The notes: generated by a model not told the origin, from the letters alone. A DNA stretch of 64,000 nucleotides from Arcuatula senhousia (GCA_963971305.1 OZ020316.1:15518745-15582744); one strand, 5' to 3'; shown: positions 32,695-44,389, counted from the first letter of the stretch. Numbers and translations: made by a program.

Positions 32695-35455
32695 ATGTTA
32701 AAGGGAATATGTGTAATTAGGGATAATGTGTAATCCTTAGAAATTCAGGGATTACATGTAATCTCTAAATCGCATGGGGATTACGTGAAATCCCTAGATT
32801 TAACCAGGGATTACATGAAATCCCTAATTTTATCAACTTTTTAACATGTTTTCCCTGACCCTCAAAAAGACTTCAAAATGAATCTTTCTCTTAACCATTC
32901 TATTGTTAAATAGCATAATTGCAAACAAAAATCTATAATTCAATGTTCCTTATCATTTTGTTTCATATTACAAATACCAAAAAGCGGGTATAAACAGTTA
33001 ATTTGGGTATGCTATATATCGATATTTCAAGGAGTAACCTCTCATCAGTAGCATTTAAACCAAAACATTGGAAGGTCAAAATCCAAAACAGTTGATTGAA
33101 AGCGAAAAGTACTCAAAACCAAAACGTTCGAACAAGGAAGCCAAATCCAGCACCGAGGATATCGACCATGTGCATTACAAGGAAAGAAACCTGGTGTTTT
33201 CATCAATTTTGAATTTAACAATCGGAAATTTTAGCGACAAAATATTAGACATTTTATGGTAATTCGTGTCAGACAAGTCTGACTACCAGGCTTGTGATTA
33301 CCCTCGGGGACCTATGGTCCACCAGCAGCGGTTATCGCCCAGTGGTTTCAAAATTACAAATACCAAAAAGCGGGTATAAACAGTTAATTTGGGTATGCTA
33401 TATATCGATATTTCAAGGAGTAACCTCTCATCAGTAGCATTTAAACCAAAACATTGGAAGGTCAAAATCCAAAACAGTTGATTGAAAGCGAAAAGTACTC
33501 AAAACCAAAACGTTCGAACAAGGAAGCCAAATCCAGCACCGAGGATATCGACCATGTGCATTACAAGGAAAGAAACCTGGTGTTTTCATCAATTTTGAAT
33601 TTAACAATCGGAAATTTTAGCGACAAAATATTAGACATTTTATGGTAATTCGTGTCAGACAAGTCTGACTACCAGGCTTGTGATTACCCTCGGGGACCTA
33701 TGGTCCACCAGCAGCGGTTATCGCCCAGTGGTTTCAAAATTACAAATACCAAAAAGCGGGTATAAACAGTTAATTTGGGTATGCTATATATCGATATTTC
33801 AAGGAGTAACCTCTCATCAGTAGCATTTAAACCAAAACATTGGAAGGTCAAAATCCAAAACAGTTTATTATATCTTATAATTTCTTCTGATGTATTTTTA
33901 TCATTTCAGTATACATTTATTTTAATAGGAAAGATATAAAGTTGAATAGATGAAGTACCGGTATATAAGATTAATTTTTCTCATCTTAATCTGCTTTACC
34001 AAAAGTGGGACAAATTTTTGAAATGGCAATAATATTCACAGAGATGCAGATAATTATTTTATTCTGTCAGACATTGGGTCCTTCAAGATAGTTAAATTTG
34101 CGGGACCCTTAAAAGGTTTTGCCAGACCTTTTAACTTAAAGTCTAACTTTTTCAAAACTTTTGAGTTTCCTTGTAGCTTCACTTTTAAATTTCTATATGT
34201 TAAAATATTTAGTTTGTTTATTTAATTTTCATACCATTTAAATAAAAATGATGGTTATTTTTTCATGTAAGATTTTTCTGTTTTATTTTGATCACATAAA
34301 TCCTCCCTTCTCTTAGGAAAAAATCAGGGTTCCAGTGTGAAAACCTTATGATATTCTCTGAACTGCTTGTGTGAAAATTAACACATGTATTTAAAACATG
34401 CGTAATAAATCTAATGGACCAGAACAAATAACATTTACATAAAAAGAATTAAGATTCAAAACAATATTCATGATATTGTTGAATGGAAAAGGGAACATAG
34501 AATAATTATAAAACATAAGGAAAAAAATCCCCAAAATGTCCTTAGATTGTAATGCCTGATGAAAAAATAAAAGTCAGGTTTATAATTTTGTTGGATTCTA
34601 TTTCTTGTTCCAAGATTAAGGAAGGTCGCTCTTGTTTCTTATACTTAAAGAACTCAACATTTTCAGGACATTAAAGCTTCAAATTCATGCCAATTTCAAC
34701 GTTAAGGGACCGACCATTTTACTTGAAGGTGTGTTCTTATTGTTTTCTTAAAAAATACTCTTAAGCTGACTTGTGATGAATAAAATATTGTGACATAATG
34801 AGAAAAATGTTTTGTCATGACACGGTTAAAAATATTTTTTTGGATCTTTGTGTGGAAAAACATTTTCTATAATCACATGAAAAAACCCGTTTTCAAGTTA
34901 AATATCGGTACTAAGAAACCAGAAATGATGTTCACCTAACTTGATTCATCTAAATAAGTACATTTGTAAACCGAAAAAAGGCAAAAATTTCAAAGAACTT
35001 TTATTACCTCAACTTGAAGAATGCGCTAATAACAGCAATAATGCTGTAATTTCCAGGAAGCAAATGAAAATAACAGTAATAAGTCAGAAAAAACACTTTG
35101 ATAGGACTTATTGAAAGTTAGATTCCAGATTCATGAAATGATCTTTTATATAATGCATAACATGAAATATTATATATTAACTGCAGTTTCATATTGCAGA
35201 ATGGAAGAATAATTTTTTGGTTGTTTAATAAATAAATCCAATAGTTATGAAGTGTTAATCCTTCAAAAAGCAGGAAAACATATTATTGATATTCACGTGT
35301 AAAAATTTCAAAAAATTTCAGGGATCACGTGTAATCCCCAGAAATTTCAGGGAATACATGTATTCCCTGAAATGGTTAGTGATTTCATGAAATCCCTAAT
35401 TTCTTTAAGGGAGTACACGTAATCCCTTATTAAACAAATTCCCTGTAACATTATC
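32695..35455. mobile_element. segment bounded by clusters of GGGATTACATGTAATCCC palindromes
   Basis: The left cluster 32703-32830 and right cluster 35318-35450 each contain several imperfect palindromes of the type AGGGATTACATGTAATCCC (variants GGGGATTACGTGAAATCCC, GGGAATACATGTATTCCC). Between them lie 2.5 kb holding the 386-bp triplication and AT-rich DNA. Repeated palindromes at both ends suggest one mobile element with subterminal repeats (inference); no enzyme gene is visible. Confidence 0.45.
32968..33866. repeat. tandem triplication, 386-bp unit, 2.3 near-identical copies
   Basis: Copies start at about 32968, 33354 and 33740; the last is truncated near 33866. The landmark AAAAAGCGGGTATAAACAG is spaced exactly 386 bp twice. 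No differences were noticed over the copied length. Each full copy carries an open stretch reading LIESEKYSKPKRSNKEAKSS ... FSSILNLTIGNFSD, preceded by AAAACAG and followed by ATGGTAATTC, which could act as acceptor and donor. There is no ATG, so it is not called a gene. Confidence 0.85.
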
Positions 35456-36063
35456 ATTTACATGTTACTTGGCTACAAGTAACAATAATAATTTTTTATT
35501 GTTACTCGGATGACTAAAAAGGGAACATATTCCAGAAACAGCACCCTTTTAGTCTGGAATCTTCTGAGTAGCATTAAGCATGATTAGAAATGAAATGAGG
35601 ATTACTCAGCAGCTTATTGTTACTAACAAAATGAAAAAAGAAAGAAAATGTAGCAGGAAAACATTTGATTAAAATGTATTATAAACATGATAGATAATGT
35701 GTTACATACATGTATTCAGAAATGGACAATCTACTTTAAATAATATGTTTTGGATACTAGTATTCCTAAACAGACAATAAATACATTTGTACAGTTGTCA
35801 TGTTTGTACATTTTGATATCTGAAAGGGGTGCCAGACCAATTTTGCCAGAAATCTACAAGAAAATCAAAAATTAATACTTGAAGATGTTTTATGCTTCAC
35901 AACCAATGACTGCTTTTTGTGTCATGCACTTCAAACATGATTTCATTCCATATGCTGTCACACACAATTGGCAAATAAATATGCACCTTTCCACAGAGCT
36001 ACATATTCCAGTGACTGTGATCTTTTTTCTTTGATGCTTTTGCTTACAGGGCAAGCCAAGGGG

Positions 36064-36250
36064 TACGTGTAGGTAATCATTGAGTTGGAGTTCAAGTTCA
36101 AGTTTGACTTACGACTGGAGTTGGAGTTCAAGTTCAAGTTTGACTTACGACTTGAGATGGAGTTCAAGTTCAAGCTAAAACTTCACCTAACTCAAAACAG
36201 TGATTTTCATGGCAATAATCGAGTTTAAGATAAGAGTTAGAGTTGCAATT
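36064..36250. repeat. single arm of the GAGTT palindromic element
   Basis: GTGTAGGTAATCATTGAGTT followed by GGAGTTCAAGTTCAAGTTTGAC repeats, related to 26098-26225. The flanks (35456-36063) show nothing else recognisable. Confidence 0.5.
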
Positions 36251-36617
36251 CTTATATGGAGATGTCTGTATGATCCAGAGTCAATAAAAATTTTGTATTA
36301 AGTCTAACTTGTTTAGTCACAAAATCCATACACATGTACATTTGTGAAGAATGTATTGGAATAGTTCTATAAACAATGTTAGATCAACACATCCAGAATC
36401 AACATTTATATATTCTACCAGTTTTCCCAGATTTCTTCTCCTAGCGTGTCTGATGAAGGTTAATCCAGAAAAGACTTCACATGCAGTGAAATTTTGCTTA
36501 GTGCATTTCAATATGTGGATGGTGTCTTTCTGGCACATATTCCATATTCTTTCGTTTTAATATTTGTGTTTGCACTGTTATCTATACATGTATTTTTATA
36601 ATTTTTTCCTCTTTTTC

Positions 36618-36620
36618 AGA
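36618..36620 (+). other. 3' splice acceptor of a probable CCDC115 5'UTR intron
   Basis: TTTTTTCCTCTTTTTCAG ends at about 36620, eight bases before the ATG pair at 36628. This implies a non-coding first exon upstream, which was not located. Confidence 0.6.
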
Positions 36621-36627
36621 CTGCCAA

Positions 36628-37236
36628 ATGATGTCTGAGGTTAACAATGATGATGACAGTAAGCAGGATTCTGAAAGTATGGAAAATCTGAACCAAAAGC
36701 TTGACTCAGTCCTCATAGAGTTTTTCGAATGTCTTGGAGAGTTGTATAAAGAACAAGCCAATTTAGAAAATTGTATGAAAAATGGATATCTGATGATGTC
36801 AAGAGCTCGATACAGCATGGGAGCAAAATCTGTAGGGGTATCACAGTACAATGAAAATAAAATGAAGGCTTCTAAAGTTGTGTTAGTGGGAATCGATAAT
36901 GAAAATGACAAGCCATTTAAGTTAGTAAACTCAAAAGACAATCCCTTAGTAATGGACAACATTGATGGCGAAGGAATTAGACAGAGGAAAAAAGGAAATG
37001 TTGAAACGTTAGGACCACAAAGCGAGAGCAAAGAAAAAACACATTCCAAGACCACAGATGGTAATGACCCCTTGAAATGGTTTGGGGTTTTAGTACCTCA
37101 AAGTTTACGCCAGTCACAAACATTTTTTCAGCAATCCATAGATCAAACTATTATTGTTTCTAATTTGAAATCAAGGATTATCTCCCTTAGAGACCAATAT
37201 AAAAGTTTGAAGAAAGAAAAGCATCTATTAGCATGA
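36628..37236 (+). CDS. CCDC115: CCDC115: V-ATPase assembly factor (Vma22 homolog)
   Basis: One coding exon, 202 aa (human about 180 aa). Two conserved blocks identify it: residues 21-75, a helical region ending SRARYSMGAKSVGVSQY, and residues 147-202, DPLKWFGVLVPQSLRQSQ followed by a basic coiled coil. The middle is an acidic/basic low-conservation linker with RQRKK. Family knowledge: CCDC115 with TMEM199 and VMA21 helps assemble the V0 sector of the vacuolar proton pump in the ER-Golgi, and loss disturbs Golgi acidification and glycosylation. No signal peptide or membrane segment. Start chosen at the first of two adjacent ATGs; ATG 36631 is equally possible. A strong acceptor lies just upstream, so the coding region is uninterrupted but the gene is probably spliced in its 5'UTR. 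It is divergent from FBXO42, 5.3 kb away. The reverse-strand frame here is a shadow. Confidence 0.92.
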   Translation: MMSEVNNDDDSKQDSESMENLNQKLDSVLIEFFECLGELYKEQANLENCMKNGYLMMSRARYSMGAKSVGVSQYNENKMKASKVVLVGIDNENDKPFKLVNSKDNPLVMDNIDGEGIRQRKKGNVETLGPQSESKEKTHSKTTDGNDPLKWFGVLVPQSLRQSQTFFQQSIDQTIIVSNLKSRIISLRDQYKSLKKEKHLLA

Positions 37237-37478
37237 CAAAAACGAAATACTTCTGAAGAGATATTGATGTATCCAAGATCAATCAGAAAATAACTAGAAG
37301 TTAAATGGATGTAGAACATATTTGGTCTTTTTTGCTAGTCAAGAATATTTTAAAATGCAATTTTTTTCATTTAAAATTTTCAAGTGTTATCATGAATAAT
37401 TTCAAATATATACATGTATATATAACACAAATATATAATTTATTTATTGTGTTAATCCATGTTTACATGTATACAGAT

Positions 37479-37484
37479 AATAAA
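37479..37484 (+). terminator. AATAAA poly(A) signal for CCDC115
   Basis: AATAAA 243 bp past the stop, within an AT-rich 3'UTR that also contains a TACATGTATATATA tract. Confidence 0.55.
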
Positions 37485-37549
37485 AAATCAAAAAAACATT
37501 TTTTTATTTGATAGAAAATAATCTATGCATTTTTACACCCTGTTAAAAT

Positions 37550-37810
37550 CCTAAAATGTGTCAGGTGAGCTAAAAAAGTAGCGTATTTGGCCCCTTTTTG
37601 CCCATAATTTCTAAAGGAAAAATGGGGGACCCCAAAATCAATCCCATCCATCCTATTATGTTAAGGAACATCATTGTCAAATTTCATAGCAATCGGATAA
37701 CTAGAACTCAAGTTATCGTGGGAACACTTAAGTTAACAGACAGCAACAACGAGAGCATCATACCATAATACGTAACGTCTGCAAATTTTTTGCAGCCATA
37801 TAAAAAGAGA
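37550..37810. repeat. interspersed repeat ending TGCAAATTTTTTGCAGCCATATAAAAA
   Basis: Shares GGGGGACCCCAAAATCAATCCC, AAGGAACATCATTGTCAAATTTCA, AACTAGAACT(C/A)AAGTTATCGTGG and a terminal GTC(T/C)GCAAATTTTTTGC(A/G)G dyad with 44390-44785 and 59640-59835. Confidence 0.6.
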
Positions 37811-38673
37811 GTAGATGACTGACCAACCTGAAGGCATACTACACGGTACACCTATCCTTTCTTAAGGGGGTACAGAACACCTAAGGTAGATAACTCTTAA
37901 AAATCATTTGAACATTTTAGTGAATTACAATTTTATTAAAGAAATAAAGGTTCTCAGTGATCAAAATAGGAAATGTTGAAACTCCATTATGTTCAACAAA
38001 AAGTTTCTGAGAAACCTATGGTTCGAATTTCTTAAGATTATGTGATTGATTTTATTTATTCAAAGTGAATATTTTTGTAAGTTTTTAGGAAAATTAAACG
38101 ACACAATTTTATTTTAGCCTAAGTGTTGGGTACCCCCTTAAACAGCATACAAGTTAGAAATCAATGTCTTGTAGTAGCAGAGAAATTGTACCAAAATGTT
38201 CCATTATATCAGATAATTAAATAAAAGTTTCATCAAAATCAATAGAGTGACTAGGGACTCATGGGTAATAGTTGGATAGTTGGGTACAAATACCCTCTTG
38301 TGTAAGAGATGGACACCTTTATTATCGTATAAACAAAACTTTTAAAGCAGGGTGTATAGAAATATGACAAAACATGTAATACCCTACAATTAGTTTGATC
38401 CCTAAAGGTGGAAGTTGTATGATGAACCTTAATTGGAGATTTGCCTCAGGATTCATTCCATCTGTCATTGAGATCAGGGGGGGGGGGCGATTCAGGCTCC
38501 TGGTAGCCTCTTGTTGTTTGTTCCCACAATAACATTTGTTCTGTTTAACAAAATGCTGTTGAATTTTACTGTAATGATTTATACCATAAAAGGATGAATT
38601 GGATTGATTTCAGGGGTCCTTCCTTTATTTGTTTAGAAATTATATTAGGGGCCCCAAAAGGGCAAAAAATTCA
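37811..38673. other. no supported gene; repeat debris
   Basis: Contains GGGGGTACAGAACACCTAAGG near 37865 and GGGTACCCCC near 38130 (possibly ends of one small element), then CCTAAAGGTGGAAG-type sequence and a G9 tract at 38477. No coding signal. Confidence 0.35.
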
Positions 38674-39876
38674 TTTTTAGCTCACCTGGTCCATGTGAGC
38701 TATTACCATCACTTGGCATCCGTCGTCGTCGTCTGTCGTCGTCGTCGTCTGTCGTCGTCGTCGTCTGTTAACAATTTTTCAAAAATCTTCTCCTCTGAAA
38801 CTACCAAACAGAATTTAATGAAACTTGGTATGAATGATCCTTAGGGTGTCCTGCACCAAACTTGTGTTTTGATTTTTAATCCGTTAAAAAACATGGCCGC
38901 CGTTACTAAAAATAGACTAGGGGGGTCAGACTACTGTTTTTGGCTTATAAATCAAAAAGGATAAGAGATAGAGGAAATCTGAGGCCACGCTACTGATTCA
39001 GCATCAAAAGCTCTACAAAAGTCTCCATTTGGTCAAAGTTGTCAGATGACCCCTTATAGGGGTTACGGCCCCTTACAGGTGAAAAATAGCATTTTTTCAT
39101 GTTTTTGGCCTACAGAATGAAAACTATTGCAGATAGAGATTAGCTGTTGCTTGCTTAAATGTTCAGCTCATTTAGCTTTACAAAATTCTCCATAGGGTTG
39201 AAGTTGTCAGATGATCCCTTATAGGGGTTACGGCCCCTGAAAAATAGCCATTTTTTCATGTTTTTGGCCTACAGAATGAAAACTATTGCACATAGAGATT
39301 AGCTGTTGCTTGCTTAAATGTTCAGCTCATTGAGGTCTACAAAATTCTCCATAGGGTCGAAGTTGGCAGATGACCCCTTATAGGGGCTACGGCCCCTGAA
39401 AAATAGCGATTTTTCATGTTTTTGGCCTACAGAATGAAAACTATTGCAGATAGAGATTAGCTGTTGCTTGCTTAAATGTTCAGCTCATTTAGCTTTACAA
39501 AATTCTCCATAGGGTTGAAGTTGTCAGATGATCCCTTATAGGGGTTACGGCCCCTGAAAAATAGCCATTTTTCATGTTTTTGGCCTACAGAATGAAAACT
39601 ATTGCAGATAGAGATTAGCTGTTGGTTGCTTAAATGTTCAGCTCATTTAGCTCTACAAAAGTCTTCATAGGGTCGAAGTTGTCAGATGACTCCTTATAGG
39701 GGTTATGGCCCCTTATAGGTGAAAAATGGTGTTTTTGGCCTATAGAATGAAAACTATTGCAGGTAGAGAAAAGCTGTTGCTTGCTTAAATGTTCAGCTCA
39801 TTTAGCTCTACAAAAGTATAGGGTCAACATCAAGACCAGGTGAGCGATTCAGGCTCCTGGGAGCCTCTTGTTTTTT
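38674..39876 (+). mobile_element. tandem-core element (TTTTTAGCTCACCTGG ... GGGAGCCTCTTGTTTT), copy 1
   Basis: Left end TTTTTAGCTCACCTGGTCC, then (GTC)n GTCGTCGTCTGTCGTCG. Several cores of about 160-175 bp follow (GAATGAAAACTATTGCAGATAGAG, AGCTGTTGCTTGCTTAAATG, TTCAGCTCATTTAGC, CCCCTTATAGGGGTTACGGCCCC). Right end AGGTGAGCGATTCAGGCTCCTGGGAGCCTCTTG, which has internal symmetry (GGCTCCTGGGAGCC). Confidence 0.75.
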
Positions 39877-40278
39877 ATTTGTTTGCACAATAACTTTGGT
39901 TCTGGTTGGCCAATTGCTATGAAATTTGACAATGATATGCCTTACCATAAAGCCATAAATGGGAGCAATTTTGGGTCCCCCTTTTTTGATTTATAAATAA
40001 GGGGCAAAAAATGCAACTATTTTATTTCTGGTCTGATTTTGTAATTTTTTTGCAGGTTAAGTCTTGTCAAGTAGTGGATACAAAATGGGGGATAAAATTT
40101 TGCAATCCCCCCTTTTTTCATTATAAAATAAGGGGCCAAAATCAAAACTCTTTTGTTTATTGTCTGATTTCAAAGTTTAGATGTTGCTATAATTAGGGCC
40201 CTGCCACATAGCATGCATAGTGGCGATCTCCCTATAGTAATCAGTCTGTCCGTAACAAATCAGTATAACAAACATTTT
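39877..40278. other. no supported gene; diverged repeat
   Basis: Phrases such as TTTATTTGTTTGCACAATAACTTTGGTTCTG and AATAAGGGGC(C/A)AAAA recur at 43960-44280 and 38520. This is part of a GGGGCCAAAA repeat family. Confidence 0.35.
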
Positions 40279-41030
40279 TATACCCCCGCTTCGAAGAAGA
40301 GGGGGGTATACTGTTTTACCCTTGTCCGTCCGTCTATCCGTTCGTCTGTTCGTCCGTCCGTCCGTAACAAAACTTCTGTCGCAGTTTTCTAAGTAACTAC
40401 ATGAGATAGAGGTCTGATATTTTGTATACAGCTTTATCCTACATGTATAATGCCATATGGTGTATACCGATTTTATGCTCCTAGGTAGTTTACCTCCTGT
40501 TTACCGAATACTTAGGTTTTTACACATAATGGACATAAATGCAAAACTTCCTTCGCAGTTTTCTAAGTAACTTCATGAGATAGAGGTCTGATATTTTGTA
40601 TACAGCTTTATCTTATAGTGCCATATGGTGTATACCGATTTTATGCTCCTAAGTAGTCTTCTTCATGTTTACCGAATACTTAGGTTTTTACACATAATGG
40701 ACATAAATGCAAAATTTCCGTCAAAGTTTCCCAAGCATCTACATGAGATAGGGGTCTGATATTTTGTATACAGCTTTATCCTATAGTGCCATACGGTGCC
40801 ACGGTATACTGATTTTATGCTCCTAGGTAGTCTACTTCCTGTTAACCGAATACTTAGGTTTTTACACATAATGGACATAAATGCTAAATTTCTGTCACTA
40901 TTTCCCAAGCAACTACATGAGATAGAGGTCTGATATTTTGTATACAGCTTTATCCTATAGTCCCATATAGTGTATAGCAATTTTATGTTCATAGGTCAAC
41001 CACTTCCTGTTTACCAAGTATTTAAACTTG
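40279..41030 (+). mobile_element. CCCCGCTTCGAA-ended element, long copy (4 cores)
   Basis: Starts TACCCCCGCTTCGAAGAAGA, then a CCGTCCGTCCG tract. Four cores follow carrying AAGTAACTACATGAGATAGA, GATATTTTGTATACAGCTTTATC and CCGAATACTTAGGTTTTTACAC. The 107-aa minus-strand frame at 40669-40992 is a repeat translation. Confidence 0.7.
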
Positions 41031-41069
41031 TATGCATGGCCTAGTTTCAGGAGCGGGTGTATCACTAAT

Positions 41070-41705
41070 GAGCATTAGCTCACAGATTTACTTGTTTCAT
41101 ATATGCTTTCAGATATTGGGATTATATTTTGTATGTGAGTCAAGTATAATGAGTTACAGATCGAGTTTACATTTCGTTCCTGTTTGCAAATTTTCATGGG
41201 AGTTACATGTATGGCCCTTTGAACTTTGAAAATTCATTGAAATTTTAGTTTTCCAGACTTTTTTTTTCATACCTTTTCAGATATTGTGCTGATATTTTGT
41301 ATGTGAGTCAAGTATTATGAGTTACAGATCGAGTTTAAGTTTCATTCCTGTTTGCAAATTTTCATGGGAGTTACATGTATGGCCCTATGAACTTTGAAAA
41401 TTCATTGAAATTTTAGTATTCCATACATTTTTTTTCCATATGCTTTCAGATATTGGGCTAATATTTTGTATGTGAGTCAAGTATAATGAGTTACAGATCG
41501 AGTTTACATTTGGTTCCTGTCTGCAAACTTTCATGGGAGTTATGGCCCTTTGAACTTTGAAAATTCATTGAAATTTTAGTTTTTCAGACTTTTTTTTCAT
41601 ATTTTGTATGTGAGTCTAGTATGAGGAGTTATAGATCGACTTTAAGTGTCATTCTGGTCTGCAAATTTTTATGAGAGTTATGGCCCTTTGAACATTGAAA
41701 TAGGT
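41070..41705 (+). repeat. tandem repeat, about 170 bp x about 3.7
   Basis: GATATT ... ATATTTTGTATGTGAGTCAAG at about 41110, 41282, 41450 and a shortened copy at 41600, each followed by GAGTTACAGATCGA(G/C)TTTA, GCAAATTTTCATGGGAGTTA and GAACTTTGAAAATTCATTGAAATTTTAG. Confidence 0.7.
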
Positions 41706-42048
41706 GGCCGGTTGGGGACTTTGTATTGTTTTGCAATACTCGCAAAATGCTTGTAAGAACAAGTCTTTATAGTCCATCCTCCATTGACCACATGTGTTAA
41801 AGAGAAAAACCAAGTCCATTTTGGTCTCTGAAGTACAGGGTTCAACTAGTGGAGCCCTTAGAGATGGCTTTCATCTCCGTGATATCTATAGTTATAATTC
41901 TTGTCAAATAGTGAAGTTAAAAAAATTTGATTTGGCTCCTCTTTATTGCTGTTGGGGGCAAAATGAAAGTTTGCTGATATCCTTAATAAGGGGCCAAAAA
42001 GGGTAATGTTTTTGTTCAACTGTAATTTATTTATGGTCTGCTTTTGAA

Positions 42049-43407
42049 AACAAGAGGCTCCCAGGAGCCTGAATCGCTCACCTGGTCTTGATGTTGACCC
42101 TATACTTTTGTAGAGCTAAATGAGCTGAACATTTAAGCAAGCAACAGCTTTTCTCTACCTGCAATAGTTTTCATTCTATAGGCCAAAAACACCATTTTTC
42201 ACCTATAAGGGGCCATAACCCCTATAAGGAGTCATCTGACAACTTTGACCCTATGGAGACTTTTGTAGAGCTATATGAGCTGAACATTTAAGCAAGCAAC
42301 AACTACCGTAATCTCTATCTGCAATAGTTTTCATTCTGTAGGCCAAAAACATTAAAAATCGCTTTTTTCAGGGGCCGTAACCCCTATAAGGGGTCATCTG
42401 ACAACTTCGACCCTATGGAGAATTTTGTACAGCTAAATGAGCTGAACATTTAAGCAAGCAACAGCTAATCTCTATCTGCAATAGTTTTCATTCTGTAGGC
42501 CAAAAACATGAAAAATCAAATCGCTATTTTTCATGGACCGTAACCCCTATAAGGGTTCATCTGACAACTTGGACCCTATGGAGAATTTTGTAGAGCTAAA
42601 TGAGCTGAACATTTAAGCAAGCAACAGCTAATCTCTATGTGCAATAGTTTCCATTCTGTAGGACAAAAACATGAAAAAACGCTATTTTTCAAGGGCCGTA
42701 ACCCCTATAAGGGGTCATCTGACAACTTCGACCCTATGGAGACTTTCGTAGAGCTAAATGAGCTTAACATTTAAGCAAGCAACAGCTAATCTATATCTGC
42801 AATAGTTTTCATTCTGTAGGCCAAAAACATGAAAAGTGGCTATTTTTCACCTTTAAGGGGCCGTAACCCCTATAAGGGGTCATCTGACAACTTCGACCCT
42901 ATGGAGACTTTCGTAGAGCAAAATGAGCTAAACATTTAAGCAAGCAACAGCTAATCTCTATCTGCAATAGTTTTCATTCTGTAGGCCAAAAACATGAAAA
43001 AATGCTATTTTTCACCTTTAAGGGGCCGTAACCCCTATAAGGGGTCATCTGACAACTTTGACCAAATGGAGACTTTTGTAGAGCTTTTGATGCTGAATCA
43101 GTAGCGTGGCCTCAGATTTCCTCTATCTCTTATACTTTTTGATTTATAAGCCAAAAACAGTCGTCTGACCCCCCTAGTCTATTTTTAGCAACGGCGGCCA
43201 TGTTTTTTATCAAAGCATTTCAAAATGAGGATCGTTTGTTGCCAACATGTCATATATCATTCCTGCCAAGTTTCTGTTAAATTGGTTCAGTGGTTTCAGA
43301 GGAGAAGATTTTTGAAATTGTTAACGGACGACAGACGACGACGGACGACGACGGACGCATAGTGATGGCATAAGCTCACATGGCCTTTGGCCAGGTGAGC
43401 TAAAAAT
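42049..43407 (-). mobile_element. tandem-core element (TTTTTAGCTCACCTGG type), copy 2, inverted to copy 1
   Basis: Begins AACAAGAGGCTCCCAGGAGCCTGAATCGC, carries about seven cores (CCCTATAAGGGGTCATCTGACAAC, AGCTGAACATTTAAGCAAGC) and ends ACGACGGACG ... CCAGGTGAGCTAAAAA. Together with 38674-39876 it forms a large inverted pair separated by about 2.2 kb. Confidence 0.75.
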
Positions 43408-43520
43408 GAATTCCTTGTGAAATGTGGGAAGAAAATCCACCAAAGGCTGCATGTGGCAAAAAACTTTGTAAGTCTACATAATGGGCGTCATGTGACTTTC
43501 TATATTAGGCCTAAAACATA

Positions 43521-43791
43521 CAGGGTTAGTCATGTTGCGGTCATATCATGCTGTGCTTGGGGAAGCTTTTGTAATTTCAGTTTGTAAAAAATGGTAAAGT
43601 TAAGCATGGTTTATTGGTTGAGTAAGGGTTTACTGAGTACATTAATAATATTGCCTTTATAGGATGATGCACAAATACTGCAAAAGTACATGTAACAGGA
43701 GAAAAGACATTTGGTGCCTTGCATTGTTTACAACAGTAATAAAAAGCTTCGCCGAGCGCAGCATGATACGACTGCAACGTGTTGAACCCTG
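43521..43791. mobile_element. 270-bp MITE with about 45-bp terminal inverted repeats
   Basis: Left CAGGGTTAGTCATGTTGCGG...TCATGCTGTGCTTGGGGAAGCTTTT is mirrored by AAAAAGCTTCGCCGAGCGCAGCATGA...GCAACGTGTTGAACCCTG. One-sided relatives occur at 60436-60480 and 55200-55255. Confidence 0.7.
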
Positions 43792-44389
43792 TACTTTTTA
43801 GGCCAAATATGGATAGTCAATTGCTCTGGACACATACAGCCCATGGTGGACTGACAAAGGTTTTTCACACATGCAGCTTTTGGTGGACTTTCCACTTACA
43901 ATTTAAAAGGAATTTTTTTTTTCAAAAGGAGATCAAAATTAGACCACAAATTTTCCATTTTGGCCCTAATTACATAATAGGGGGAAAAAGGGGGGTTGCA
44001 AAAATTAATTCTCAATTTTGTATTCACTAATTGACAATTGAACAAACATGCCAAAAAAAGTTTCAAAATCCGATCAAAAGTTAAAAAGTTTCGATTTTGG
44101 TACCTTTTGGCCCCTCACTACATAATAAGGGGTAAAAAGGGGGGGGTCGCAAAAATTGATTATCAATTTTGTATTGCTATTTGACAAGAACAAACATGCA
44201 AAAAAAATAATTTCAAAATCGGACCACTAATATAAAAGTTTCAATTTTGGCCCCTTGTGGTCCCTAATTACATAATGGTGGGGGGGGGGAAGGGGGTTGC
44301 AAAAGTTCATCAGGTTCATTCTTTTAATGTAAGAAACATTCTTCACAAATTTCACAGCAATAAGCTAGTTAGAAACAAAGTTATGGTGG
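43792..44389. repeat. diverged tandem GGGG-rich repeat, about 3 copies
   Basis: CATAATAGGGGGAAAAAGG, CATAATAAGGGGTAAAAAGG and CATAATGGTGGGGG each precede GTTGCAAAA or GTCGCAAAA and an AACAAACATGCCAAAAA phrase. Confidence 0.5.

Noticed and set aside
33068..33648. Two identical 64-aa open frames as genes
   Set aside because: They start at TTG, no ATG, and lie in a tandem repeat; kept only as a possible cryptic exon.
36582..37055. 157-aa minus-strand open frame
   Set aside because: Antisense shadow of CCDC115, which has clear conserved motifs on the plus strand.
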